64,000 bases of DNA. It comes from Verrucomicrobiota bacterium (GTDB lineage Bacteria; Verrucomicrobiota; Verrucomicrobiia; Chthoniobacterales; Xiphinematobacteraceae). Positions 24,747-33,585 of this stretch are shown here, piece by piece (the stretch's first letter is position 1; every line of letters begins with the position of its first letter). The translations under genes were made by a program, and so were the position numbers. The notes under the pieces are model-generated. The model was not told the origin of the DNA, made no database searches, and worked only from the letters and a program-made list of their open reading frames with translations. The stretch covers positions 59,166 to 123,165 of the forward strand of contig JAHFTB010000005.1 of the NCBI GenBank assembly GCA_023269545.1, given 5' to 3'.

Positions 24747-25082
24747 TCAGGAGGGATCTTGGCTTCCATAATGTCCCTCAACGGTGGACAAGAAAATGCG
24801 AGCGGCTTCCAGTCGTTCTACGAGCGAACGTACCAGACATACCCGATCATTAGCGACACGGAGAAATGCAGGTTCTTTACTGGGGATGGGGGCATTGAGA
24901 TCTTCGGCCAAAGCTTCCAGAAGAAAATCTACGGAAGCATGGATGGCTTCGATAGCAATGTCTTCCTGAGAGAGTGGGTTGCCACCCAATGCTCGGGATC
25001 TGTTGGGAGGGGAATCGTCTTGTTGGCGGGGTAACATAAAACCGAAAATTCTATCTTTCCAAAGACAACAAAAAAGCTCCAT
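24747..25082 (-). CDS. Middle domain of the SctW gatekeeper, separate reading frame
   Basis: The 111-residue product reads EAIHASVDFLLEALAEDLNA followed by a predicted helix (VRSLVERLEAARIFLSTVEG). This pattern, a helix ending in DFLLxALxxDL and then an R/L-rich helix, is what follows the N-terminal HrpJ-type domain in one-piece SctW proteins. It therefore looks like the second domain of the gatekeeper now encoded apart. The first 30 residues are not family-like, so translation may begin at the ATG at 25037. A ribosome site is not clear at either start. A 135-base gap containing element B separates it from the N-terminal part. Confidence 0.6.
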   Translation of the reverse strand: MELFCCLWKDRIFGFMLPRQQDDSPPNRSRALGGNPLSQEDIAIEAIHASVDFLLEALAEDLNAPIPSKEPAFLRVANDRVCLVRSLVERLEAARIFLSTVEGHYGSQDPS

Positions 25083-25135
25083 GATGGCGTAGAGGATACG
25101 ATGTCCTCTCTTATGATGGGAGGATATGATTAACT

Positions 25136-25214
25136 GCCGTTACGCATTTTGAGGAGCTCTGGGAGCAAAAAACCATTTTAGCCTACAAGGTTTCCCTTTT
25201 TTGCGTCACATCAC
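25136..25214. repeat. Inverted-repeat element B, copy 1, inside the split sctW locus
   Basis: A 79-base element bounded by GCCGTTACGCA and TGCGTCACATCAC, flanked on both sides by the 7-base direct repeat TGATTAA, which looks like a target-site duplication. Related copies lie at 36623-36700 and 53697-53776. It sits in the gap between the N-terminal and middle parts of the gatekeeper. The stop codon of the N-terminal part falls in the flanking repeat and would exist without the element. Confidence 0.75.
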
Positions 25215-25217
25215 TGA

Positions 25218-25994
25218 TTAATATTCTTCTTCTTCGGTGTTTTCCCAATCCGGTGTATTTGTCTTTTGTTTTTCTTTTCTATATTTTGAAGGTTTGCGAA
25301 GAATACGACGAAGACGCAAGGGAAGTACGTGTATCAGAAATTCGTAAATTTGTTCTTCGTTTGCATCGGAGAGCAGAGTTTCCCGATAAGCATCGCGCAA
25401 TGCACGAAAGGTATCGAAGTGTTCTCCTGCGAAGAGTTTAATGATGGGGTTCACATTGTATCCGGCCTGAATAAAAGAGCCTTTTTCTTCCATCAAGTTT
25501 TGAGCAAGCTGTCGCAACATATCTTCCAAACCATCATTATTTCCCATTTCGCTTTCTATATTGGCGGCAGCCAATATGGCGGCATGGCAGACAGACTCGT
25601 CCTCACCAAAAAATTGTTCGGCCAGATCTCGGAGATCGGAGAGATTAGGACGTTTCTTTTTCTGAGTATTCTTAAGTTCGGTAAGAAAACTTCGAAACAT
25701 TCCTCCATATACTTCGGAGAAGTCGCCGAGAGTTTGCGAAGCACGTTTTTCAGCCCCTTTACGGAACTGAGAGGCTTTATCTAATGGTACCCCTTTACGT
25801 TGTTTCTCTCCGGCCCGCTGCGCGACAAGAACATTGGTTCCGTTTTTTAAGTCAAAATTGAGGTCTGCTGCAGTATCTTGTACAATCCCTCCTTGAACTT
25901 GAACCCCTTTAAAAGATCCTCTTTGTTGGTTTGTGGTATTATTGGGGAGGCGATTAATGGGATGGATGGATGTGGGTGAAATAATTTCAGCCAT
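25218..25994 (-). CDS. sctW: Type III secretion gatekeeper SctW, N-terminal part (YopN/HrpJ family)
   Basis: The 258-residue protein has an unstructured N-terminus with a polar start suited to a secretion signal and chaperone site, then the HrpJ-type helical domain (about 90-215): FLTELKNTQKKKRPNLSDLR, FFGEDESVCHAAILAAANIE, and the ALRDAYRETLL motif. Beyond residue about 220 the sequence becomes basic and then acidic (ENTEEEEY) and no longer resembles the family. Normal SctW proteins continue with a second domain, here in a separate downstream frame. It is the first gene of the operon; the promoter should lie between 25995 and 26200. The protein blocks effector export until activation. Confidence 0.8.
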   Translation of the reverse strand: MAEIISPTSIHPINRLPNNTTNQQRGSFKGVQVQGGIVQDTAADLNFDLKNGTNVLVAQRAGEKQRKGVPLDKASQFRKGAEKRASQTLGDFSEVYGGMFRSFLTELKNTQKKKRPNLSDLRDLAEQFFGEDESVCHAAILAAANIESEMGNNDGLEDMLRQLAQNLMEEKGSFIQAGYNVNPIIKLFAGEHFDTFRALRDAYRETLLSDANEEQIYEFLIHVLPLRLRRILRKPSKYRKEKQKTNTPDWENTEEEEY

Positions 25995-26156
25995 TTTAAG
26001 AGAGTATTAAATTTTACGGAAATTTGGGCGAAGTCTGATTGCTTTTTGAATCAGAGGGCAATCGTATATTCTGCGTGTTTGAGGCAGATATTTTTATACA
26101 ACAAAAATGATATGAATTAAAGTCTATGCCTCGATTTTTCGAGCATTTCGTCTTTT

Positions 26157-26167
26157 GGACAGGCTCT
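26157..26167. repeat. GGACAGGCTCT motif, copy 3
   Basis: Third intergenic copy, preceded by TTTT and followed by TAA, lying between the secretion operon promoter region and the flavoprotein remnant. Confidence 0.4.
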
Positions 26168-26209
26168 TAAAGTGCCGCATAGTAAAATATACCTATTACG
26201 AGTATTTTT

Positions 26210-26299
26210 TTGCATCAAAGCACCGCGGTGTGGATTGTAGGCGCGAGGCCGGTCGGACTCAGTGCGGCAGTGGCTTTAGCGCGGGAAGGTATATCCCTT
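26210..26299 (+). pseudogene. N-terminal remnant of a FAD-dependent monooxygenase
   Basis: From TTG at 26210 the frame reads VWIVGARPVGLSAAVALARE, close to the dinucleotide-binding start of flavoprotein hydroxylases (VLIVGAGPVGLxxAxxLA) but with Arg replacing the middle Gly. The similarity stops after about 30 codons, just before the 3' end of tRNA-Pro on the other strand; the frame then continues only through the tRNA antisense. It is a fragment of a lost gene. Confidence 0.55.
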
Positions 26300-26313
26300 T
26301 GCTATAAAACAAA

Positions 26314-26387
26314 TCGGGCCGGCGGGATTCGAACCCACGACCTCTTGAACCCCATTCAAGCGCACTACCAAGCTGTGCTACGGCCCG
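26314..26387 (-). tRNA. tRNA-Pro (GGG)
   Basis: On the minus strand a 74-base cloverleaf forms: acceptor CGGGCCG paired with CGGCCCG, D-arm with AGCTTGGTAGT, anticodon stem CTTGA/TCAAG with loop ATGGGGT (anticodon GGG), T-arm CGTGGGTTCGAATCCCGCC. The C1-G72 pair and A73 are typical of bacterial proline tRNA. CCA is not encoded. Confidence 0.93.
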
Positions 26388-26530
26388 AAAAGCGCTTCAA
26401 TTTGCCAGATGGCAAAGCGATTTCAAGAAAGATTTGCATAAGAATCTGTCAGGACTTACGCAAAAACAGGGGGAAACGAGCGAGCTTTTCTCTAGGATCT
26501 GAGTAAGTCCTGTGATTTAATTTTTGTGAC

Positions 26531-27565
26531 ATGACGCCGAAACGGGTGGGCATAATGGGAGCCAATGGATATTCCGGGGAGGAATTGTGTGCCTTATTGG
26601 CGCGCCATTCCCATGTAAACATGATGACTTTGGCTTCGCGGCAGCATGCGGGCAAGAGAATGTGCGAAGTATTTCCTCGATTTGCTAAAAACAGCAAATT
26701 TTCGAATTTACGGTTCGTTTCTCCCTCGGTTGCCACCATGATTGATGCGGGTGTGGAAATAGTATTTTTGGCTTTACCGCACGGCTTGGCCGCAGAGTTT
26801 GCCCAGCCATTGCTGAATGCTGGAATTCGAGTCATCGATTTAAGCGCGGATTTCCGTTTGCCAGATGCCGCTCTGTATCAGGAATTTTATGGCAGTGAAC
26901 ATCCTGCTGCGCATCTCCTTTCGGAGGCGGTTTATGGCCTGCCGGAGTGGTATCGTGAACGTATTGCCTCAGCTCGGCTGGTAGCATGCCCGGGATGCTA
27001 TCCTACCAGCATTCTATTGCCTCTCATTCCCTTGTTTTTGGATAAGCTCTTGCTGCCCGAGCTCTATATTTCCAGTGTCAGTGGAATCAGTGGGGCAGGA
27101 CGCAAACCCGAAATTCCTCTTCTTTTTGGGGAGTGTGACGAAAGTTTTCGTGCATATGGTGTTCCCAAACATCGACATTTGGCAGAAATAGAACAACATC
27201 TTGCCTGTTCCGCCGGGGAAGACATTTCTCTTTCATTCGTTCCACATCTGATTCCGGCGCATCGAGGAATGCATACAACCATTTTTGCAATGCCTAAGGA
27301 AGGTGTGGATGCTGTCCGGATTCGGCGGAAATGGGAAGAAGCCTATGGGGGAAGCGTTTTCGTTCGCATCAGTGATGCCTTGCCTGATATCAAGAACGTG
27401 AGTAGGACTAATTTTTGCGATCTGGCCGTTCGCTTGGATGAACGGAATGGAAAATTGTTGCTTTTTAGTGCCATCGACAACTTGGTAAAAGGAGCATCTG
27501 GCCAGGCGGTTCAGTGTTTTAATCTAATGAGTGGATTTATTGAAACAGAGGGACTTTTATCATGA
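26531..27565 (+). CDS. argC: N-acetyl-gamma-glutamyl-phosphate reductase
   Basis: The 344-residue protein has the NADP site GIMGANGYSGEELCALLARH at the N-terminus, FLALPHGLAAEF and VIDLSADFRLPD, and the catalytic cysteine in LVACPGCYPTSILL, with HRHLAEIEQHL later. It carries out the third step of arginine biosynthesis, reducing N-acetylglutamyl phosphate to the semialdehyde. Its stop overlaps the argJ start (ATGA), and argB follows, so the three form an operon. The lead-in from tRNA-Pro contains no gene. Length is normal for the family. Confidence 0.95.
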   Translation: MTPKRVGIMGANGYSGEELCALLARHSHVNMMTLASRQHAGKRMCEVFPRFAKNSKFSNLRFVSPSVATMIDAGVEIVFLALPHGLAAEFAQPLLNAGIRVIDLSADFRLPDAALYQEFYGSEHPAAHLLSEAVYGLPEWYRERIASARLVACPGCYPTSILLPLIPLFLDKLLLPELYISSVSGISGAGRKPEIPLLFGECDESFRAYGVPKHRHLAEIEQHLACSAGEDISLSFVPHLIPAHRGMHTTIFAMPKEGVDAVRIRRKWEEAYGGSVFVRISDALPDIKNVSRTNFCDLAVRLDERNGKLLLFSAIDNLVKGASGQAVQCFNLMSGFIETEGLLS

Positions 27566-28773
27566 GTCACTTAAAAAAGGTACAGGGAGGAGTCTGTACG
27601 GCACATGAATTTGTGGCCGGAGGAATTTCTTGTGATATCAAGGGGGAGGGCAAGGATCGCGTGGATTTAGCTTTAGTATATTCGTTACGTAATTCCGTGG
27701 CAGCAGCGACATTTACGACGAATCAGGTAAAAGCGGCCCCTGTGAAGGTGTCTATGAAATATATGAACTCGCGGAACATCCGTGCGGTCATCTTAAATAG
27801 CGGAAATGCCAATGCTTGTACGGGAAAACAAGGATTTGATGATGCGGTCAGTATGACAAAGACTGCAGCAGAAGCTTTGAATCTACAATCCCAGCAAGTT
27901 TTGGTGTGTTCTACCGGCCGTATTGGAGTTCCGATGCCGATGGGGAAAATCACGCTTAAAATCAGCTCCTTAGCGAGTGTCCTCAGCCGTGAGGGTGGGG
28001 AAATTGCGGCCAGAGCGATCATGACCAGTGACACACATCCCAAGGAATCAGCGCGAGAATTGCAGATGAACGGGGTGTCTGTGCGCGTAGGAGGCATGGC
28101 CAAGGGTGCCGGTATGATCAATCCAAACATGGCTACAATGCTTTGTGTGATCACTACGGACGCCACGATTTCTTTATCCGTTCTTCGTAAAGCTTTGAGC
28201 GAAGCCGTGGAGCACTCATTTAATCGTATTACGATAGACGGCGACATGAGTACTAACGATACCGTTATTGTACTAGCCAATGGTGCCTCCGGAGGGCCTT
28301 CCATTCGAGCGAATAGCGCGGAATATGCGATGTTTCTTGAGGCATTGCACTCAGTATGTCTGGACCTTGCGCGTATGATTGTGTTAGATGGCGAAGGAGT
28401 CAGCAAATTTGTGGAAGTCGAAGTACGAGGAGCAGTCAACCATACCGAAGCTCGCTCTGCAGCCGAAGCGGTTGCAAATTCTATTCTTCTTAAATGTGCC
28501 TGGGCTGGAAATGATCCCAATTGGGGGCGCATTATGGATGCTCTCGGTTATTCGGGAGCCAAAATTGAAGAGGACCGAATAGATATCTTTCTCGATCAGC
28601 TTCCTATGGTAATAGGCGGGGTAGCAGGGCCAACACCGCTTGCGAATTTACGGCAAGTTGCTTCTGGAAAAGCATTTCGAATTGGAATTGATCTCAAATT
28701 GGGAGGGGGCCGCTATGCGGCTCTTACCACAGATCTCACGGAAGAATACGTACGGTTGAACCTCGGAGAATAA
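27562..28773 (+). CDS. argJ: Glutamate N-acetyltransferase / amino-acid acetyltransferase
   Basis: The 403-residue ArgJ precursor has the autocleavage site KGAGMINPNMATMLCVITTD; the Thr after Ala becomes the nucleophile of the beta chain. Other family segments are NSGNANACTG and ITIDGDMSTNDT, ending in GRYAALTTDLTEEYVRLN. ArgJ recycles the acetyl group from N-acetylornithine to glutamate, so the cell uses the cyclic arginine pathway. It overlaps argC by four bases and is followed eight bases later by argB. Confidence 0.95.
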   Translation: MSHLKKVQGGVCTAHEFVAGGISCDIKGEGKDRVDLALVYSLRNSVAAATFTTNQVKAAPVKVSMKYMNSRNIRAVILNSGNANACTGKQGFDDAVSMTKTAAEALNLQSQQVLVCSTGRIGVPMPMGKITLKISSLASVLSREGGEIAARAIMTSDTHPKESARELQMNGVSVRVGGMAKGAGMINPNMATMLCVITTDATISLSVLRKALSEAVEHSFNRITIDGDMSTNDTVIVLANGASGGPSIRANSAEYAMFLEALHSVCLDLARMIVLDGEGVSKFVEVEVRGAVNHTEARSAAEAVANSILLKCAWAGNDPNWGRIMDALGYSGAKIEEDRIDIFLDQLPMVIGGVAGPTPLANLRQVASGKAFRIGIDLKLGGGRYAALTTDLTEEYVRLNLGE

Positions 28774-28781
28774 TAAAATTA

Positions 28782-29663
28782 ATGGCTCGTAACCTCACAC
28801 CAGACCTTCGGTCTGAAAGCTTAATAGAGGCATTGCCTTATATACAACGCTTCCGTGGACACACCTTCGTAATAAAATATGGGGGCAGTGCAATAGAAGA
28901 TGAAGATCAGGTAAAACACTTTCTCAGAGATGTGGTGTTTTTGGAAGCGGTCGGCATTAATCCCGTTTTAGTTCATGGAGGAGGCAAGGCAATTACTGCT
29001 GCCATGAGAAAGGCGGGCTTGAAAACGCATTTCTTAAATGGTCTGAGAGTGACTGATGAGCAATCCGTTTCCATCGTTGAGGAGATTTTAGATAGGGAAA
29101 TCAATCCGCAAATTGTTGCTACCATCGAACATTTTGGTGGTAAGGTGATTGGATTTTCGGGGAAAGACATTTTTCAAGCGAAACGTCTTCTTCCTTTACT
29201 GGCTCCGAGTGGATCCTCGCAGGATTTTGGTTTCGTAGGCGAAGTGGTCAAAGTTCAGATAGAAAATATTCAGAAGGCTATTAAAGCTGAAATCGTTCCT
29301 GTGATTTCTCCGATTGGGGCTTCAGAAGACGGAACTGTATTGAATATCAACGCGGATATCGCCGCATCGGCTTTGGCAGGTTCACTCAAAGCCTCCAAGC
29401 TAATTTTTGTGAGTGATGTGCCGGGTATTATGCGGGATCCTTCATTGCAAGAATCGCTTATTCCTTCTGTCGGAAGCAATAAGATCGAAGATCTGATTCG
29501 AGAAGAAATTATCGTGGGCGGGATGATTCCAAAGGTGCGCAGCGCGATACAAGCTTTGAAAGAAGGTGTTTCTAAAACCCATTTCATTTCCGGAGCTCAG
29601 GAACATTGCTTATTGCTGGAGATTTTTAGTAATGCGGGAATCGGTACGGAGATTCTTCCTTGA
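28782..29663 (+). CDS. argB: Acetylglutamate kinase
   Basis: The 293-residue amino acid kinase has FVIKYGGSAIED at the ATP site, VLVHGGGKAITAAMRKAG, GLRVTDEQSV, NINADIAASALAGSLKASKL and LIFVSDVPGIM, ending with GGMIPKVRSAI. It phosphorylates N-acetylglutamate, the controlled step of arginine synthesis. The N-terminal helix before the kinase core (LTPDLRSESLIEALPYIQRF) is characteristic of arginine-inhibited hexameric enzymes, so feedback inhibition by arginine is likely. Last gene of the argCJB operon. Confidence 0.95.
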   Translation: MARNLTPDLRSESLIEALPYIQRFRGHTFVIKYGGSAIEDEDQVKHFLRDVVFLEAVGINPVLVHGGGKAITAAMRKAGLKTHFLNGLRVTDEQSVSIVEEILDREINPQIVATIEHFGGKVIGFSGKDIFQAKRLLPLLAPSGSSQDFGFVGEVVKVQIENIQKAIKAEIVPVISPIGASEDGTVLNINADIAASALAGSLKASKLIFVSDVPGIMRDPSLQESLIPSVGSNKIEDLIREEIIVGGMIPKVRSAIQALKEGVSKTHFISGAQEHCLLLEIFSNAGIGTEILP

Positions 29664-29747
29664 CGTTTTGTATGTGGGACGCTCCCTTGTGAGGGAATCG
29701 CAGTGAGAGCAGGCGGCGCTTAAGCTTATGCGAACCAACGACATATT

Positions 29748-30929
29748 ATGAAATCTCTTTTGAGGGATTTTTCTCTTTCCGCAATTATCGCTGGTTTTGT
29801 AACCGCATTCATTTGCATTACAAGTTCGGTGGCTATTGTGTTTCATGCAGCCCATGCATTAGGTGCCAGTCAAGCAGAAATCGCCTCCTGGATCTGGGCC
29901 CTCGGTATCGGTATGGCAGTTACCACTATCGTTCTTTCTCTATGTTACCGGGTACCGGTAGTGACCGCTTGGTCCACACCAGGCGCGGCGATGTTAATGA
30001 CCGGTGGTGCTGGCATACCTCTTGCTGAAGCGACCGGCGCCTTTTTGATTTGTGCGCTGCTCATCATATTGGTTACTTTCACTGGCTGGTTCCAGCGTGG
30101 GCTCAAATATATTTCGATACCGCTGGTCTCTGCCATGGTAGCTGGAATATTCCTGCAAGTTGCTCTCGACGTATTTGTCGCCATGCAGCACCGTTTCGTT
30201 TTGGTGATCACCATGTTTGGTGTATGGCTGCTGGTACGAGGCTGGCTCCCACGCTATGCGATAATACTGAGTCTAGTTGCCGGGTTCGTGGTAGCGGCAC
30301 TGCATCACGAACTGAGATTTGAGAATCTACATTTCGCACTTACGAAACCGATTTTTATCGCGCCTCATTTTTCAATAGCAGCATTATGCGGTATTGCTCT
30401 GCCACTGTTTATAGTAACTATGGCCGCCCAGAACTTACCAGCCGTGGTGAGCTTGCGGGAGTATGGTTATGAGGAAACACCTATCTCCCCGTTGATAGGA
30501 TGGACCGGTGTGACTAGTTTGCTGCTGGCGCCTTTTGGTGCTTTCGCACTTAACCTGGCGGTTACCGGGATATTTTGCATGGGAGAAGAGGCTCACGCAG
30601 ACAAACAACGCCGTTATGTAGCAGCGGTCGTTACTGGGTTCTTCTATTTATTATTGGGCTTATTTGGTGCCACTGTGGTTGCGCTGTTTGCGGCGGTTCC
30701 GAAGGAACTGATACTGGCGATTGCAGGTATCGCTTTTTTTAATATCATTGGCAATAGCCTGGCCATGGCCTTGGTTCAAAAACAGGACCGTAATGCGGCA
30801 TTGACTGCCTTTTTAGTGACTGCTTCGGGCTTGACTTTATTAGGAGTCGGATCGGTATTTTGGGGGCTGATTGCGGGGCTATTCGTGCTGGGTATAGAGC
30901 GCCTGAAGAAGGTGCGTTCCGCTGGCTAA
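29748..30929 (+). CDS. BenE-family benzoate/proton symporter
   Basis: The 393-residue membrane protein matches the BenE/YdcO family: about 12 hydrophobic segments, with VVTAWSTPGAAMLMTGGAGI in the middle of the N-terminal half, FIVTMAAQNLPAVVSLREYG and FGAFALNLAVTGIFCMGEEA in the second half. BenE members import benzoate or related aromatic acids with protons; the true substrate here is unknown. No aromatic degradation genes lie nearby, and the family is known to me mainly from Proteobacteria, so acquisition by transfer is possible. It converges on the hinT gene with almost no spacer. Confidence 0.85.
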   Translation: MKSLLRDFSLSAIIAGFVTAFICITSSVAIVFHAAHALGASQAEIASWIWALGIGMAVTTIVLSLCYRVPVVTAWSTPGAAMLMTGGAGIPLAEATGAFLICALLIILVTFTGWFQRGLKYISIPLVSAMVAGIFLQVALDVFVAMQHRFVLVITMFGVWLLVRGWLPRYAIILSLVAGFVVAALHHELRFENLHFALTKPIFIAPHFSIAALCGIALPLFIVTMAAQNLPAVVSLREYGYEETPISPLIGWTGVTSLLLAPFGAFALNLAVTGIFCMGEEAHADKQRRYVAAVVTGFFYLLLGLFGATVVALFAAVPKELILAIAGIAFFNIIGNSLAMALVQKQDRNAALTAFLVTASGLTLLGVGSVFWGLIAGLFVLGIERLKKVRSAG

Positions 30930-30930
30930 T

Positions 30931-31831
<901 letters not shown>

Positions 31832-31835
<4 letters not shown>

Positions 31836-32323
31836 GTTCCAAATAGTTCGGGTTGCGTAGGGATTTTGGTAATTTTTCTTTTTAGTGACTGAATCTCCTC
31901 GATAAAATCCCCGATCTCTTGAAATTGTCGGTATACGGATGCATAGCGAACGTATGCCACGGGATCTAATGTATGCAGTTTTTCCATGACTTTTGCTCCA
32001 ATAGCTTTGGTAGAAACCTCTTGTTTCTGCCGGGCTTCCAAATCTTGAATCACTTCTTCCACACATCGTTCAATATGGTCGATGCTAATCGGTCGTTTTT
32101 CGCATGCTTTTAAAAAGCTGGTTTGAAGCTTGTGGCGATCGAAAGGTTCGTGACGTTCGTCTCGCTTTACTACGCGTAGTTCCAAACGTTCGATCTCTTC
32201 ATAGGTAGTAAAACGCGTTTCGCAGCGGAGACATTCGCGGCGACGACGAATGCTCCCCCCTTCTTTTGAGAGGCGACTGTCTATCACTTTATCTTCTATT
32301 GACGCGCATTTCGGGCAACGCAT
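31832..32323 (-). CDS. nrdR: Transcriptional repressor NrdR
   Basis: The 163-residue protein has the N-terminal zinc ribbon (MRCPKCASIEDKVIDSRLSK and CLRCETRFTTYEEIE, four Cys) followed by an ATP-cone (VVKRDERHEPFDRHKLQTSF). NrdR senses ATP/dATP and represses ribonucleotide reductase genes. An NrdR-box-like palindrome lies just upstream, so it probably represses itself, and a pair of boxes precedes nrdB in this same window. The start at 32323 gives the canonical MxCPxC N-terminus. Confidence 0.95.
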
Positions 32324-32354
32324 TGTATAAATGTGCGATTTTCTGTGTTGTTTG

Positions 32355-32370
32355 ACACAACATATTGTAT
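32355..32370. promoter_or_regulatory. NrdR-box-like site upstream of nrdR
   Basis: ACACAACATATTGTAT matches the NrdR box pattern (ACACnATATATnGTGT) in its left half and core. It lies within a longer dyad (TTGACA...TGTCAA) 32 bases before the nrdR start, consistent with autoregulation. The divergent rlmN begins 84 bases to the right. A clear second box at the usual 31-base spacing is not seen. Confidence 0.55.
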
Positions 32371-32453
32371 TGTCAAAACAAATTCCTTTCTGCGTCCAGC
32401 TATGAGACGCTCTTTTTGTTTTATTCTCCCTCTTGTGAGGAACTCAAAATAGC

Positions 32454-33524
32454 ATGAATAGTCAAAAGATGGGTGATTTGCGCATTTTTAAATCATTAAG
32501 CGAAGAAGGCCTTTCCGCCTGGATGAAGGAACGAGGAGAACCTCAGTTTCGTGTAGCTCAAGTACTTGATTGGGTATATGTGAAGCGATGCTCCTCTTTT
32601 GAGAAGATGAGCAATATTTCTCAAGGGTTGCGTCAGGCCCTTGCTGAGGAATTTTTAATTCCGGTTCTTGAAAACGTGCGAAAAATTGGGGCTGCGGACA
32701 CGACGCAAAAATTTCTTTTTAAATTACGGGATGGGCAGCTGATCGAATCGGTGCTTATTCCCGCTTCTCCAGCCTTATACGGGGAACCCACAGATCGGTT
32801 GACCGCCTGTTTATCCTCCCAAGTGGGCTGTGCTTATGGATGCACGTTTTGCGCCAGCGGACTGAATGGTTGGAAAAGGAATTTGGAAGCGGGAGAAATT
32901 GTCGAGCAGCTCATGTTATTGGAAGAGATCAGCGGCAACCGTGTGAATAATATTGTCTTTATGGGGATGGGAGAACCTTTTGCTAATTTCGCCAATCTTA
33001 CGAAGGCTATTGAAATTCTGAATGCCTCCTGGGGTGTGGGATTGGGGGCACGGCATATGACCGTGTCCACCAGCGGTTTAGTACCTCAAATTCGGCAGTT
33101 TGCCGAATTTCCACTTCAGGTGAGACTTGCCATTAGCCTACACGCCGCTACCGATATTGTCCGGAGTAAGATTATGCCCATTAATCGACGCTATCCGCTC
33201 TCTGATTTGCTGGAAGCTTTGGACTACTTTCATCTCCGCAAGAAGCAACGTATTACCTTTGAGTACATCCTCATCAAAGGGATCAATGACGGCTTGGACC
33301 AAGCCGCCCTACTTGCACAGCATGCCCGCCGTGTTTCCGCAAAAGTGAACCTGATTCCCTATAACACCGTATCAGGCCTTTCATGGGAGCGTCCGGAGCT
33401 AGCCACGCAACAAGTATTTTTTCAATCTCTTGTAGATCAAGGAATTTCAGTAACACTTCGACGGGAAAAAGGACATGATATTGCTGCGGCATGCGGGCAA
33501 CTGCGCTTGCAAAGTATTCAATAA
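32454..33524 (+). CDS. rlmN: 23S rRNA/tRNA adenine-C2 methyltransferase RlmN
   Basis: The 356-residue radical-SAM protein has the cluster-binding motif CAYGCTFCASG within SSQVGCAYGCTFCASGLNGW, NIVFMGMGEPFAN, VSTSGLVPQIRQFAEFP, SLHAATDIVRSKIMPINRRY and the substrate cysteine near the C-terminus (DIAAACGQL). It methylates A2503 of 23S rRNA and A37 of some tRNAs. It is divergent from nrdR and has its own promoter region. Length and motifs are normal for RlmN, not Cfr. Confidence 0.93.
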   Translation: MNSQKMGDLRIFKSLSEEGLSAWMKERGEPQFRVAQVLDWVYVKRCSSFEKMSNISQGLRQALAEEFLIPVLENVRKIGAADTTQKFLFKLRDGQLIESVLIPASPALYGEPTDRLTACLSSQVGCAYGCTFCASGLNGWKRNLEAGEIVEQLMLLEEISGNRVNNIVFMGMGEPFANFANLTKAIEILNASWGVGLGARHMTVSTSGLVPQIRQFAEFPLQVRLAISLHAATDIVRSKIMPINRRYPLSDLLEALDYFHLRKKQRITFEYILIKGINDGLDQAALLAQHARRVSAKVNLIPYNTVSGLSWERPELATQQVFFQSLVDQGISVTLRREKGHDIAAACGQLRLQSIQ

Positions 33525-33585
33525 ATTTTCAAACTAAGTAGAAACATTTTGCGTCTCGTATCAGGGTAGATTATGGGATGATACG

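Noticed and set aside
25136..25214. Element B as the direct cause of the sctW split
   Set aside because: The in-frame TAA that ends the N-terminal part lies in the flanking direct repeat and would be there even without the insertion.
26210..26506. A 98-residue frame running through tRNA-Pro
   Set aside because: Only its first 30 codons resemble a protein family; the rest is the antisense of the tRNA gene.
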